From positions 3,906,001 to 3,970,000 of the forward strand of contig NZ_CP012677.1 in assembly GCF_001294625.1 (NCBI RefSeq): 64,000 bases of DNA. The letters are read 5' to 3'. This document shows positions 7,129-16,571 of this stretch, piece after piece; within the stretch, counting starts at the first letter, position 1, and every line of letters begins with the position of its first letter. The position numbers and the translations under genes are program-made. The DNA comes from Arthrobacter alpinus (GTDB lineage Bacteria > Actinomycetota > Actinomycetes > Actinomycetales > Micrococcaceae). Under the pieces are notes generated by a model. The model had not been told where the DNA came from. It searched no databases and worked only from the letters and a program-made list of their open reading frames with translations.

Positions 7129-9068
7129 TGGGAACTGACGAGATCAACGAGTCTAACTCTTCCACGCTTACCGCCGAAGAAACTCCCGTTTTTCCCTTTG
7201 CGGCTTCGCAGACGCCGGAAAAGCCATACGAATCCACCCCGTCGCAATCGGCATCCTCCTCGAATTCAGATATGTCGCTTTACGCCCTTGAGATTCAAAC
7301 GGCAATTGAGGCTCAGCACGGAGCGTTGACCGCTGATGATCGGTGTGAGGTCGTGATGAACAGACCCCTTTCCTACGAGGGCCGTGAGCACTACGCCACG
7401 GCCCGTGGAGAGACGGGTGTCCCAATGATTGAAGACGAAGACCGTCACAGCGAGACGAGCACGGAGACGGTGACGACGTTTGATGGCATTGAGAGCGCCA
7501 TTGCAGCAATGGAACGCGAAATGCTGATCAGTCGGCAGGCCGATTCACTGCGCCGGAAAGCGAAAAAGCACCGTCTCCAAATGCGCCTTGCGTACGAGGT
7601 GGCTGCCGACAACCAGTTGAAGCTGATGCGTGTCACCGGGCTTGGCTGGTTCAAATACGACCGCAATCGCTGGGTCGAGGACATAGGCGACAAGGCGGCG
7701 ACAAACGCCGTCATGAAGACGATTCGCCGTCTGGCGGCGGACGCCATGAGTGACAGGGACCTTCACAGTGATCTGGTGAAGGCACAGACGGCCAGCGGCG
7801 CGAGAGGGGTGCTCACGCTGACAGCAAGCCTCCCTGGCATAGCCGTGCAGGCGTCCGAGCTGGACGCCGACCCATATGTGCTGAATACCCCAACCGGCTC
7901 GCTCGATCTTAAGACGTTCGAGCTGCGCCCGCACGACCCGGCAGATTGCCTCACCAAGATCACCCGTGGTGCACATGACAAGTCGGCTTGCAGCGTGAGA
8001 TGGGAAGCTTTCCTGGAACGAATTCTTCCAGACGCCGAGGTACGCGCATATGTACAAAGGGTCTTCGGACTGTCCCTCGTAGGCAAGCAACTTGAGCACA
8101 TCCTGCTCGTCGCGATCGGTACCGGCCGGAACGGCAAGGGCGTCGCGTACGAGTCCGTCGGATATTCGTTTGGCGACTACACGCACTTCGCGCCTTCGAC
8201 CCTGTTCGAACAGACCAAAGCCAACGTTAATGGGGCAAGTCCTGCACTGTTCGACCTCCGCGGAGCCCGGTTCGTTGCGCTCTCGGAAACGGAGAAGACT
8301 GCGCGGATTGCCTCTTCCCTCCTTAAGAGCCTAACGGGTGGCGATCCCGTGACTGCGCGGAAGCTCTACGGGGATCCCGTAACCTTCCTTCCGTCGTGGC
8401 TCATACTTCTTGTGACGAACCACCTCCCCACGTTCCCGGCCAATGATCCGGCCGTGTTTGAGCGCGTCCGCGTGGTTCCGTTCGACGTCTACATCCCAGA
8501 GGGCGACCGTGACAGGCAGCTCACTGCCAAGCTCGAGGAGGAAGCCGACGGCATTCTGACGTGGGCGGCGCAAGGCCTGGCCGACTACTGGGAGGGCGGT
8601 CTCTGCGAACCCGATGCGGTGAAGCTGGCCACGAGCAATTACGCAGCTGATCAGGACAACGTTTCGCGTTTCATGGAGGTGATGTGCACGGATGCCCCGG
8701 TCCACGGTGGCTCCACAACCAAAGAACTCCACGATGCGTACGCGGAGTGGGCGATTGCCGAGGGGATTTTCCGTGAGCACCGTCTGGGACGTACCGACTT
8801 TGGGCGCGCGCTCGACAAGCTTGGGTTCGCTGCAGTGAAGAAGAGCCGCGGAATGGTGCGTGAGGGCCTCGAGCTGGAAGCTAGCGGCAGCGTTGTGATG
8901 ATCGCTTCGCCCGCTGGTCCCGACACGTCTACCTCAGCGCCGGCTACGGACACGTCGATCAGTTCGACGGCTAGTAGCGGCGTCGTCCCTGTGGCGTCAT
9001 CCAACCCTAATCCCAATCTGTGGGACGGATTCGAAGCGGAGCCGGCGGACCAAACATGGGTCGGATGA
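7128..9068 (+). CDS. D5/P4-type DNA primase-helicase
   Basis: 646 residues. After a non-conserved N-terminus (about 1-150), the D5_N region leads to an SF3 helicase core with Walker A GTGRNGKGV (about 333-341), a Walker B-like stretch (FVALSETEK) and sensor 1 (LILLVTNHLP). A C-terminal winged helix (ELHDAYAEWAIAEGI) precedes a Ser/Thr-rich tail. This family primes or unwinds DNA for phages, plasmids and integrative elements that replicate on their own. It is coupled to the excisionase by a TAATG overlap. Confidence 0.9.
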   Translation: MGTDEINESNSSTLTAEETPVFPFAASQTPEKPYESTPSQSASSSNSDMSLYALEIQTAIEAQHGALTADDRCEVVMNRPLSYEGREHYATARGETGVPMIEDEDRHSETSTETVTTFDGIESAIAAMEREMLISRQADSLRRKAKKHRLQMRLAYEVAADNQLKLMRVTGLGWFKYDRNRWVEDIGDKAATNAVMKTIRRLAADAMSDRDLHSDLVKAQTASGARGVLTLTASLPGIAVQASELDADPYVLNTPTGSLDLKTFELRPHDPADCLTKITRGAHDKSACSVRWEAFLERILPDAEVRAYVQRVFGLSLVGKQLEHILLVAIGTGRNGKGVAYESVGYSFGDYTHFAPSTLFEQTKANVNGASPALFDLRGARFVALSETEKTARIASSLLKSLTGGDPVTARKLYGDPVTFLPSWLILLVTNHLPTFPANDPAVFERVRVVPFDVYIPEGDRDRQLTAKLEEEADGILTWAAQGLADYWEGGLCEPDAVKLATSNYAADQDNVSRFMEVMCTDAPVHGGSTTKELHDAYAEWAIAEGIFREHRLGRTDFGRALDKLGFAAVKKSRGMVREGLELEASGSVVMIASPAGPDTSTSAPATDTSISSTASSGVVPVASSNPNPNLWDGFEAEPADQTWVG

Positions 9069-9138
9069 ACGACTTCCATATTGAATGCCTAGCGGCGCCT
9101 TGGACCATCGACAAAGACACGACAGTGAGGATCACACA

Positions 9139-9480
9139 ATGAGTGAACACTACGAGGATCAAATGTCGCTGACGGAGTACTCAGCGTCAGTCAATACAGC
9201 TACTCTGTACACGCCCTCGAGGGCTTCGTCCGTGTCTGCAACGCGTCGACGGCCGAAGACCCAGAAAGAGCTTTACGCGGAGGCGGAGGCGCGCGCCAAG
9301 TCGTTGAAGGAAAAGCTTCTGGCGCGGCGAGTGAAGAATCGCGATCGACTGATCGAAGACTTGTATCGCGAGCTCGGGGTTGAGGCGATCGACGGCGACC
9401 TTGACGAAGCCGATCGGCTGAGTGAGCTGCGTTCGCTTCTCGGCGAGCAGCTGGGTTCCGGCGCTCGGGGGCTGCGGTAG
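9139..9480 (+). CDS. Small charged protein of the mobilizable element
   Basis: 113 residues from an ATG with GAGG upstream; an earlier in-frame start at 9085 lacks one. The middle is Ala/Lys/Glu/Arg-rich and probably helical or coiled-coil (ELYAEAEARAKSLKEKLLAR), and the end is acidic. No family is recognised. It lies between the helicase and the oriT-like region, so a role in replication or relaxosome assembly is possible but unproven. Confidence 0.6.
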   Translation: MSEHYEDQMSLTEYSASVNTATLYTPSRASSVSATRRRPKTQKELYAEAEARAKSLKEKLLARRVKNRDRLIEDLYRELGVEAIDGDLDEADRLSELRSLLGEQLGSGARGLR

Positions 9481-9599
9481 TGCGGCGGTTCGTCTCACTG
9501 CGAAGCTTGTGCCCGTTTCCCGGCGGAGCGGGGTGGCCGCGTCCCCGGGGGTGGATCGAAGGAGGGGGCGCAGCCCTCTCCTCGCAAGCAAAGGACAGG

Positions 9600-9760
9600 G
9601 TGAGGAGCGACAGCGACGATTCCTGTCCGACCCGACCGTGTGTTCGAGCGAAGCGAGGAACGTATACGGTCGGGTTGCTTGCCAGTTGGCTGGTACCTGA
9701 GGGTTTCATCAATGGGACCAAGACTCCGGTCCTCAGGTACCAGCCAACCTGGAGGGCCCA
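9600..9760 (+). other. oriT: Candidate origin of transfer (oriT) with two inverted repeats
   Basis: A gene-free stretch directly before the MobC-like and relaxase genes holds a 9-bp repeat (9631-9639 with 9666-9674) and a perfect 18-bp repeat (9685-9702 with 9731-9748, loop 28 nt). Paired dyads next to mobC are the usual look of MOBP-type oriTs. No nick-site consensus was identified, so the call is based on position and structure. Confidence 0.5.
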
Positions 9761-10363
9761 GTGAGCGAGGCACGAGCGAACAGCGGGTGCCCGACCAGCG
9801 AGGTGTCCGTAGCGCTAGCGGAGGATGCCACGCTTCCGCCGGTGAGCCGTCGCGCTGGCGACGGCGAGAGGGCCGAAGTGCGAAGCACGTCGAGCACGGG
9901 CGCGAGCGAGGTCGTCACGGTGCGGATGCACCGTGACGGAATCGCCGCGCTCACCGAGGTGCAGCGTCAACTTGGTGGCAGCAGGTCTGACGGCGTACGT
10001 CAGGCGGTGCAAATCGTCGCGGATGCCCTCTCCGATGCGACGTCGATCAATGCGGCGCAGAAGTCGCTGTCGAAGCGAATTGCGGCCCGCAGGCCTGTCG
10101 TGGTCAAAGCTGACGAAAGCGTGCTCGCCGATCTCCGGGACTCGTTGCGCGAGGTCGCTGAACGGTACTCGCGGCAGGCGTTCCTGTTCCAGAAGATTGG
10201 AAACAACTGGAACCAGATCGTCATGGTTGCCAACTCCGGTGGCCGCGTGGATGCAGATGCGATCCGTGGGGTGGAGCGCGCCCTTGACCGGCTTGCGGTG
10301 GTGATGGAACGTGACGCAAAGCGGGACGCGACGGTCTCCGTGAAGCTATTGGAGGCGCTCTGA
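9761..10363 (+). CDS. MobC-like relaxosome accessory protein
   Basis: 200 residues from a GTG with a GGAGG site 5 nt upstream. Residues about 50-95 look like a ribbon-helix-helix region (VVTVRMHRDGIAALTEV). The C-terminal half carries the MobC signature around IGNNWNQIVMVANSG. MobC proteins bind oriT and assist strand separation for the relaxase. The stop overlaps the relaxase ATG (TGATG). Confidence 0.8.
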   Translation: MSEARANSGCPTSEVSVALAEDATLPPVSRRAGDGERAEVRSTSSTGASEVVTVRMHRDGIAALTEVQRQLGGSRSDGVRQAVQIVADALSDATSINAAQKSLSKRIAARRPVVVKADESVLADLRDSLREVAERYSRQAFLFQKIGNNWNQIVMVANSGGRVDADAIRGVERALDRLAVVMERDAKRDATVSVKLLEAL

Positions 10364-12279
10364 TGCCGGTCGAATACGCAGGGACCACTGCTGTTGCATC
10401 GCGCTTACTCCGCTACACAGTGAAGCCAAAACCGGGCCAGACTGCCAAGGAGCGGGTACTGCACATTGCCGGCCAAAACTGCCGCCCGGTGACTGCAGAG
10501 CGCGAGTTCGCTGCTACTCGGCGCCGGCACGGCACGCAAGGGGCAACGCGGAAGTCTCCTGCCACATACGCGCTACCCGAACCAGGGGATGTCGCCACAT
10601 ATGTGCGCCTCACACGCCCGAACGGGCGTAGATACTGGGCCGTGGCGAAGAACGGCGATGAGGCGACTCACGTTCGGCACGAAGGTGAAGTCGTCCGGCA
10701 GGCTGAGGCGCGTCATCTGATCACATCATTCGGCCGCGACGAGGTGAACCCATTGGATCCGGAGCAGGTCGCGAAAGCGTTTGAGTACGTCGTCGCGCGG
10801 CACGCAGTTCTGTATCCGGGAGAGCAGGCCACGTTCGTCGGGCAGGCCGAGGGTATCGGTGGGAAGTTCCATGTGCACACGACGCGCAACGCCACGTTGT
10901 ACCTGGACATGGAGGTGGACGGGAAGCGCTACGGCGCCGGCCGCAAACTTGCCGGTGATCTCACCGATATCGACCAGATGCGTGAGCGTGCCGACCGGTT
11001 CCTTGCCGAGCACGGCCACGAGTACGACCTGGTTCCGCAGCGCCTGCCGTCAGTTTCTGAGAGGAAGAAGGAGATGCGCAACCAGCGCGATCGCCGGATG
11101 GCGGCGAACGGCGCACTTTCGAACCACGACCAGATCCGGAAGGCCTTCGAAGTTTCGATGGACGACCCAAGGGCCATGGATTTCGAAACCTGGAAGGTTG
11201 TAATGGCCGAGTATGATGTCACCGTCACCGAGCCCGGCTGGAGGCGCGGCAAGCCCCCAAAGGTGCCACGGCTGAGCTATCAGTTGGCCAGCATGGCGAC
11301 GGCGGTGCGAGCGAAGACTCTGGGTGAGCACTATGATCATGCCAGTGCGCTCGGGCAGCTCGATGCGAAGGCGCGCGGCCAGCCTCGAGGACGCCGTCCA
11401 GCGTTCGTGAAGGCCGGGAACCCTCGGCCCGCTTCGCAGGCATCGGCAGCGGATCTGGCAGCCGCCCAGAAGGCCATGGCGTACATGGCGCGCGAAGAGC
11501 GTGAGCTGCGTGCGGCTGAGGATGAGATGTACGACTGGGTTGCCGCGCGGGCCCATGACCAGGGGGTTGCCTTCGGCGACATCCTGAACCGACTCCCTGA
11601 ATCCTATGAGGCCCAGAAGCGTGTTATGCATCGGTGGAACCGACTCGCCGAAGCAAGTGAGGCCCAGACGAAAGTAGCGCCAGGCTTGCCGGAAGAACAC
11701 GGGCCGGGTGCGCCGGTTGAGGACACGACCATGGCCGAGTCAACGTCGTATCGGCCAGGACCAGTGGCTTTCGAACCAGGGCCGGAGGCTCCAGATCACG
11801 ACCTCTTCGACCATGTGATCGTCGACGAGGCCCTAGTTCAATACGGAATTTACCAGGCTGACTTTGCGGCAATGTACAAGGCTGGAATCGAGCCGCGAAG
11901 AATCGGCGTTGCAAGAGAGCTCTGGGCGTCCCTCTCCGAGGACGAGCAGCGTGAGAGGTACTTAGAGCGGAAGAAGGACCTTCAAACCCTCCATCAGGGC
12001 GAGGAAGTCACTCCAACTCCCCGAGACCAGGATGAGATGCAATCGCCTCAGAGACTAGCCCCGGGCCTACTGGAGGATATGTCCGTCGAAGAAGGTCTTT
12101 CACAGCACACTGGGCTGTCAGGGCGCCACTTGCGTACTGAGGCACCGGAGAGCGAGGAGGGTGCTCACGCGGCAGCAGCCCGCATCGAGCGCAGGCGTCG
12201 CGATGCCTTACGCCGTTGGGTGTTGCGCGGTACTGACGAGCCTGTACCCAACGAGGATGAGCGCGAGTTCGGCGCTTAG
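10363..12279 (+). CDS. Relaxase (mobilization nuclease, MOBP-like)
   Basis: 638 residues. The N-terminal nuclease domain has candidate nicking tyrosines (Tyr5 and Tyr18) and the metal-binding motif HVHTTRN (His170, His172, Asn176), the HxHxxxN form of motif III. The remainder is charged and without a recognised helicase domain. It would nick oriT and pilot the strand during conjugal mobilization. No type IV secretion or coupling protein genes are present, so the element would depend on a helper. It is coupled to the MobC-like gene. Confidence 0.85.
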   Translation: MPVEYAGTTAVASRLLRYTVKPKPGQTAKERVLHIAGQNCRPVTAEREFAATRRRHGTQGATRKSPATYALPEPGDVATYVRLTRPNGRRYWAVAKNGDEATHVRHEGEVVRQAEARHLITSFGRDEVNPLDPEQVAKAFEYVVARHAVLYPGEQATFVGQAEGIGGKFHVHTTRNATLYLDMEVDGKRYGAGRKLAGDLTDIDQMRERADRFLAEHGHEYDLVPQRLPSVSERKKEMRNQRDRRMAANGALSNHDQIRKAFEVSMDDPRAMDFETWKVVMAEYDVTVTEPGWRRGKPPKVPRLSYQLASMATAVRAKTLGEHYDHASALGQLDAKARGQPRGRRPAFVKAGNPRPASQASAADLAAAQKAMAYMAREERELRAAEDEMYDWVAARAHDQGVAFGDILNRLPESYEAQKRVMHRWNRLAEASEAQTKVAPGLPEEHGPGAPVEDTTMAESTSYRPGPVAFEPGPEAPDHDLFDHVIVDEALVQYGIYQADFAAMYKAGIEPRRIGVARELWASLSEDEQRERYLERKKDLQTLHQGEEVTPTPRDQDEMQSPQRLAPGLLEDMSVEEGLSQHTGLSGRHLRTEAPESEEGAHAAAARIERRRRDALRRWVLRGTDEPVPNEDEREFGA

Positions 12280-13367
12280 GTGTCTTATTCGTAAGACTGG
12301 CGCTTCTTCTACCCAGGAGCAACGCGCCCGGCAAACGACGGCACGCGCTCAAGGCCGATGACATTTCCTCCGTTCGGGGAGCTCGGCCACGGCCTGTGTC
12401 ATGCCGTCCATGCAGTTGTGCAATCCAGGAACCAAAGTTCCTATACACACGCGTGCATAGGAACTCTTTGGTCAGAACTTCACAACTGCATGGTGCGTTC
12501 CGTTGGACGCATCGCTCCGCCCCATCGAGCCGACGATTTCCATACGATTCTGGCCTTAGATTGGCCATCTTCTGGACAAACGCTGGCCACTGGTGGCCGC
12601 GATGTGGGCGTCTTCTGTCCTCGCTCGGGCCGGGACGGGGCCAGCTGGTGGTCCTCAGTTGTCACAGGTCATTTTTTACTGGCGGTGGGCAGGAACTGTC
12701 CAGCTCGCGGACTAGTTCTGGCCCCTCGGCGCCCACGATCGTCAGGACGGTGTCCCACAGCGCATCTTCCGCTTCGTTGTGGGCGAGAGTTGACCAGGCC
12801 CGGGCCAGAACCTGGACAGCAGTTGTTCCGAGATCATGATCTGGAACAATGGGTCTGCCAAAGCTCGTTTACGAGCACATCGGCGGAGACAATGTGAAGC
12901 GCAGATTGTGCGAATCATTTCCTGTAATGAGAGCAAGGCACAGTGAGGACCCCGAAGCCGTCTCCTTGGCCACTCTGGTAAAGCGGGCAAGAATCGGGGA
13001 ATGGCGATGCAGCGCTACGCCCGCATTGTCCTGCGCTACGTGTCGCCGATACGATCCTGCACCGCCCTGTTCAAGAGATCCGGCGACGCGGCGGGGTACC
13101 TTTCCGGCTGCGCAGGGCGGCCAAACTTCCGAACTGTTCAGCCTAATTGCGCTCGTAAACGAGAGGACTACTGTCAGGTTGCACCAGGCGATAAAATCGC
13201 TATTACAGGAAAAAGGAACTTCTCCGCTAATAGTTTCCTCGATTTTGTGGGGCCGCGTAAGTTCATACAAAAAGACGGTCTAAACCTGAGCGTAGTCTGG
13301 ACAAAAAGCGCCGTCCTTTGCCCAGGTTGTGCAGCCTCGAATTCCTCAACGAGAGAGATAGGTAAAG
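12280..13367. other. Gene-poor stretch of about 1.1 kb after the relaxase
   Basis: Several ORFs over 100 codons cross this stretch in competing frames, but none has convincing composition, a ribosome site or a family motif. It contains the nested palindrome at 12408-12493 and a shorter palindrome around 12825-12847 (AGATCATGATCT inside GTTCC/GGAAC). It could hold replication or control sites of the element. Confidence 0.5.
12408..12493. repeat. Nested inverted repeat, copy A
   Basis: The outer arms 12408-12420 and 12481-12493 are exact 13-bp complements. Inside, AGTTCCTAT (12436-12444) pairs with ATAGGAACT (12457-12465), flanked by ACCAAAG and CTTTGGT, around a centre of acacacgcgtgc. A related structure stands at 23559-23638. 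It resembles a recombination or replication-protein binding site. Confidence 0.75.
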
Positions 13368-13592
13368 ATGATCGCCAAGGATGACGCTGGCATGCGAAAT
13401 TCTCGTGGTGGACGTCCGTCAAAAGGTCGACGAGTGCAGATTGCCACGCGGACCCTGGTACCTCTTGCTGAGGCAGCCCGTGCCAGGGCCGAGGATCTCA
13501 GCATGACCGTGAGTGACTACCTCGCGATGTTGATCGCCCAGGACACCAATCTGCCCCAGTTTGCACCTTGCCAAACTGATCGAACAAAGTGA
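13368..13592 (+). CDS. Small basic protein, ribbon-helix-helix-like
   Basis: 74 residues, with AGG 7 nt before the ATG. An Arg/Gly/Lys-rich start (RGGRPSKGRR) is followed by VQIATRTLVPLAEAARARAEDLSMTVSDYL (split here: VQIATRTLVPLAEAA, then RARAEDLSMTVSDYL), which has the strand-helix-helix pattern of plasmid RHH repressors. A hairpin lies just after it. It is likely a DNA-binding regulator; the target is unknown. Confidence 0.6.
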   Translation: MIAKDDAGMRNSRGGRPSKGRRVQIATRTLVPLAEAARARAEDLSMTVSDYLAMLIAQDTNLPQFAPCQTDRTK

Positions 13593-13617
13593 GGTTGCCT
13601 ATCAGCCGGGTGTCCCA

Positions 13618-13657
13618 GCAGAAGAAGTCTGCTGCTTCCCCGACGGGCTTCTTCTGC
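13618..13657 (+). terminator. Hairpin after the small RHH-like gene
   Basis: Arms GCAGAAGAAG (13618-13627) and CTTCTTCTGC (13648-13657) pair around a 20-nt loop shortly after the stop at 13592. Confidence 0.5.
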
Positions 13658-13736
13658 TTCGTAGCTCAAACTATTGTGCTTTGCCGGCTCTTGGGTTCAA
13701 GCTAATCAAGATCAACTGCCGTCAGGTTGGTATTCT

Positions 13737-14669
13737 CTACGCCTGAGTGCCTAGCTGATTCTGTGCGGGTCTATTCGATACTTTTCTTGGCCCGTCCCCT
13801 AATGCCGCGTCCACTCCAGTGATCTCCATCCTTGACATGATTTCTGTGGGAAAGCGTGAGAGGGAATCGTCCATCCCAGCGGATGCCTGATGTTGGGTCT
13901 GCACTGTCGCCGTGAGGTATTCGTAGTGGCTAGTGGCGGCCGTGTACTTCAGGATATTCAGGGTGTCTGTCCGCTCAATGGAACCGTCGATATAGTAGTG
14001 GCTTGCTCCGTCAAAGAACACTCCGTGACTGCCATCAGGGTGCATCGAGGATGTTCCGATGTGTCCGGCAATGATCGTCTTCGAAAAGGTGCCCACCGAA
14101 GCAGGAAACTTGTGGGTGAAGGTTAGGTCTGGTGTCTGACTGCGCCAGTTTTCTCCGGCTTGCTCGTTTACCCCTGCGTGCACGAAGATCTGCTCACTCG
14201 TTTCGTAGTACAGCGGCAGACGATTCAGCCAAGCGAGGAGTGCTGGGTGATTCATCTTGATGGCGTCTTTCACAGCACGATTGATCATCGTGAGCCCGTC
14301 AACGTCAGTCGGTAACTCGACCCTGTTTCCAAGGATCCGCTGCATCTGATCCGTCGTTAGGAGTGAGCCGATCGTGACGAATCCGAGGTCCTGGAGCGGC
14401 CAAAACACATCCTCGTCGTTGCCGGACATCCAGTCGAGGAAGTCCACCTCGTGGTTACCAAGCAAAGCAATGACCCTATTCGGCCACTGATCCGCGACTG
14501 CCTTGATCGTATAGAGGACCTCAGCGCTTTGCGCGCCACGGTCAATGTAGTCGCCGAGGAGGATCAGGCTTGCACCTTCGTCGGAGTCGATGTCGATCAT
14601 CTCGAGCGCGGTGAGTAGACACGGCAAATGTCCGTGAACATCGCTGAGCACGTAGGCGGTATTGGGCAA
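13737..14669 (-). CDS. Metallophosphoesterase (PP1/ApaH-like phosphatase)
   Basis: 310 residues with the full calcineurin-like motif set in order: SDVHGH (about 9-14), GDYIDRG (about 38-44), GNHE (about 70-73), VHAG (about 163-166) and GHIG (about 199-202). These bind the two-metal centre. The C-terminal 60 residues are not part of the fold. The family includes diadenosine polyphosphate hydrolases and protein phosphatases; the substrate cannot be read from sequence. A stand-alone gene between the mobilizable element and a lipoprotein gene. Confidence 0.85.
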   Translation of the reverse strand: MPNTAYVLSDVHGHLPCLLTALEMIDIDSDEGASLILLGDYIDRGAQSAEVLYTIKAVADQWPNRVIALLGNHEVDFLDWMSGNDEDVFWPLQDLGFVTIGSLLTTDQMQRILGNRVELPTDVDGLTMINRAVKDAIKMNHPALLAWLNRLPLYYETSEQIFVHAGVNEQAGENWRSQTPDLTFTHKFPASVGTFSKTIIAGHIGTSSMHPDGSHGVFFDGASHYYIDGSIERTDTLNILKYTAATSHYEYLTATVQTQHQASAGMDDSLSRFPTEIMSRMEITGVDAALGDGPRKVSNRPAQNQLGTQA

Positions 14670-15153
14670 TGACTTCTCCTTGATCTGCCTGCAGACGGTT
14701 GGGTTCCCTACTTGGTAGAACGAATGCGATCGGCCTCAATTCCCTAAGGTGCGCGAGAGTCGGATGTCACGAGCGGCAGTAAGGAGAATTGGGAATACGC
14801 GAATCGAATTAGGTCAGCTCACTCTGGTCTGCACCAGCCGTCGCCCTTATTGCGAGACGGTCGCCCTCACGCTGAGGCAGTCTGAAGAAGGCTGAAGACA
14901 TAGTGAATCTAATGGGTGAGACCCTTCAGCGTCTTCCAGTAGATTGGGCCAGAAGATAGCGCTGCGTCGAATTTGATTCAGTGAATCCGGACGCCACTGA
15001 AGAGCTTAGTCGGGGGGCTCATGAATTCGTCGAGTAACCCGGCGATGAGTCAGTGGTGATAGCTCATCGACGGTTTCCTCGGGGCGAACATCAACGGCGC
15101 TGGCTGGCGAGAATTTCGAGGAATCGATGGAGTGGGGCAGCGCGTCGCTGCCG
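14670..15153. other. Intergenic stretch
   Basis: No convincing gene. It should contain the promoter of the metallophosphoesterase gene, but no clear -35/-10 pair was picked out. Confidence 0.4.
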
Positions 15154-15858
15154 CTATTTATTAACTCCGCCATGATGCGAACACGCACCTTGTTTCCCGC
15201 CGCTCTGGGACACTGTCCCGTCGCGACAGGTAGCAGAATATCCGGAACTGGCACCTTCAAGCAGTGGCCTGAGTGAGGAAATATCCACACCATATGTTTT
15301 TCCGTATTGGACGATTTCCCGATCGTAATTGAGGATCCGTTGTCGGTACGCATTGTCAGCTGACTGTCGTTCTGAAGACTCTGAGTAGGCCAAAGAGGCG
15401 GAAAGTGGCGATCCGAAATAGCTAGACTTCCATTCCGGTAGTCCCTTCGCATCGGGACAATCGGAGAGGATCGCACCGTCCAGATTCAAATCTGCGAGTT
15501 TTTGTTGGTTTTCCGGTGATAGAACTCTGGCGGCATTCGGGGTCCACCGGCCTGTTCCGCCCTTGGATAGATCGCCACAAATGTATTCGCTCAGATTATG
15601 CCACTCAACGGAAGTGATCTTGACGCCGATGCTTGCGGATTTTTCGAGAACTAGTTCTTCAACTCGCTCCGCCCGGGTTCTTGTACTTGGTCGGGCCGGC
15701 GGAGAGGGAAGTGGGGGCAAAGCGACCTTTGCGGGCTGTGCGGTAACGCGGGTCCTAGCAGTCGGATCAACACCCAATCTGCTGGTGGAGCTACAACCGG
15801 TCAACGCCATGGCCATCAGAAGAACCCCAGCACCAATGGTCCTGAACGATTTATGCAT
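15154..15858 (-). CDS. Lipoprotein with C-terminal DUF3761-like domain
   Basis: 234 residues. A signal peptide ends in the lipobox LTGC (Cys22). A proline-rich linker and a middle region with no recognised family follow. The last about 30 residues (CRDGTVSQSGGKQGACSHHGG) match the DUF3761 pattern of paired cysteines and HHGG, common in secreted actinobacterial proteins. It is predicted to be anchored to the outer face of the membrane; function unknown. Confidence 0.75.
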   Translation of the reverse strand: MHKSFRTIGAGVLLMAMALTGCSSTSRLGVDPTARTRVTAQPAKVALPPLPSPPARPSTRTRAERVEELVLEKSASIGVKITSVEWHNLSEYICGDLSKGGTGRWTPNAARVLSPENQQKLADLNLDGAILSDCPDAKGLPEWKSSYFGSPLSASLAYSESSERQSADNAYRQRILNYDREIVQYGKTYGVDISSLRPLLEGASSGYSATCRDGTVSQSGGKQGACSHHGGVNK

Positions 15859-16571
15859 TGCATTCCCCCAGCTCGGACATCTTCAATGAAAAATTGGTAA
15901 TCGAACAACCACGACTTTGGCAGCGACCAACGTGCAAAGCCACTCAGCTATGAAAAATGAAGAGGACCTGCCCGTTCCGCCAAGAGGCCAGTTCGCTCAT
16001 CCCCAGAGAGTTTAAATGGCTCCAGTGTTTGGATCACCATCTAGGAAGCGACTCCAGCCGGGTTGCCCACCGCGGAGTTGAGTTTACCTCAACACCGCGG
16101 TGGGCAACCTAGCTGGCGCATATTCCCCAAGGTCTTCGACTGCTATTCGTTTCGGTCAACAAAGGGACTTGTGCCTTACGTCTTCCTAGACGCAGGCAGG
16201 CGCTCAGTCCTATATTTCGTCCCCAAAACCCGAAAAAGACCCTGCTCGCCGATAGTGGGGATAACTGTGATTATCGTGGGTAAAAAACCACACCCTTGAA
16301 GTGAGATGGGGCTGAGTTGAAAAAACGGGTTGTGAGCGCGTTGAACCGCGCAGTTACGGGGGATTGGGGCCGCTGCATCGCAGCTTGACGCTTGGCGAAT
16401 CGTGGCGCATCCTCCGCCTGGAGCCTCGCAGTGGCAGCGTGGTCCGTCTTGACGAACTATTCACCGGCGGATACTGCAAGGCCGCGGTAGGGCCGTGATT
16501 GGTGGCGAGCTGCCGGGAGCAGCGTCCAAGCCCGATGTTGCGACAGCAGGGGGTCCCTACTGTTTACTTTT
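15859..16571. other. Intergenic stretch containing a long palindrome
   Basis: About 700 bp with no supported gene. The only clear structure is the palindrome at 16054-16116. Confidence 0.4.
16054..16116. repeat. Long palindrome, 22-bp arms with one mismatch
   Basis: Arms 16061-16082 and 16088-16109 pair with a single mismatch around the 5-nt loop tttac. A further CCAGC/GCTGG pair extends the structure outward. It stands alone in a gene-free stretch. Confidence 0.75.

Noticed and set aside
12431..12472. AGTTCCTAT ... ATAGGAACT looks like a yeast FRT site left from cloning
   Set aside because: The half-sites match FRT only over 8-9 bases, the spacer is 12 bp of different sequence, the flanks continue as a natural nested palindrome, and a related natural copy occurs at 23559.
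12358..12897. A 179-codon plus-strand frame and several overlapping frames in the gene-poor stretch
   Set aside because: No ribosome site, no motif, and the frame runs through the nested palindrome; composition fits random open frames in GC-rich DNA.
12849..13283. A 144-codon frame with a matching 133-codon frame on the other strand
   Set aside because: Neither frame shows a family pattern or start signal, and a third frame is also open there, which is typical of non-coding GC-rich DNA.
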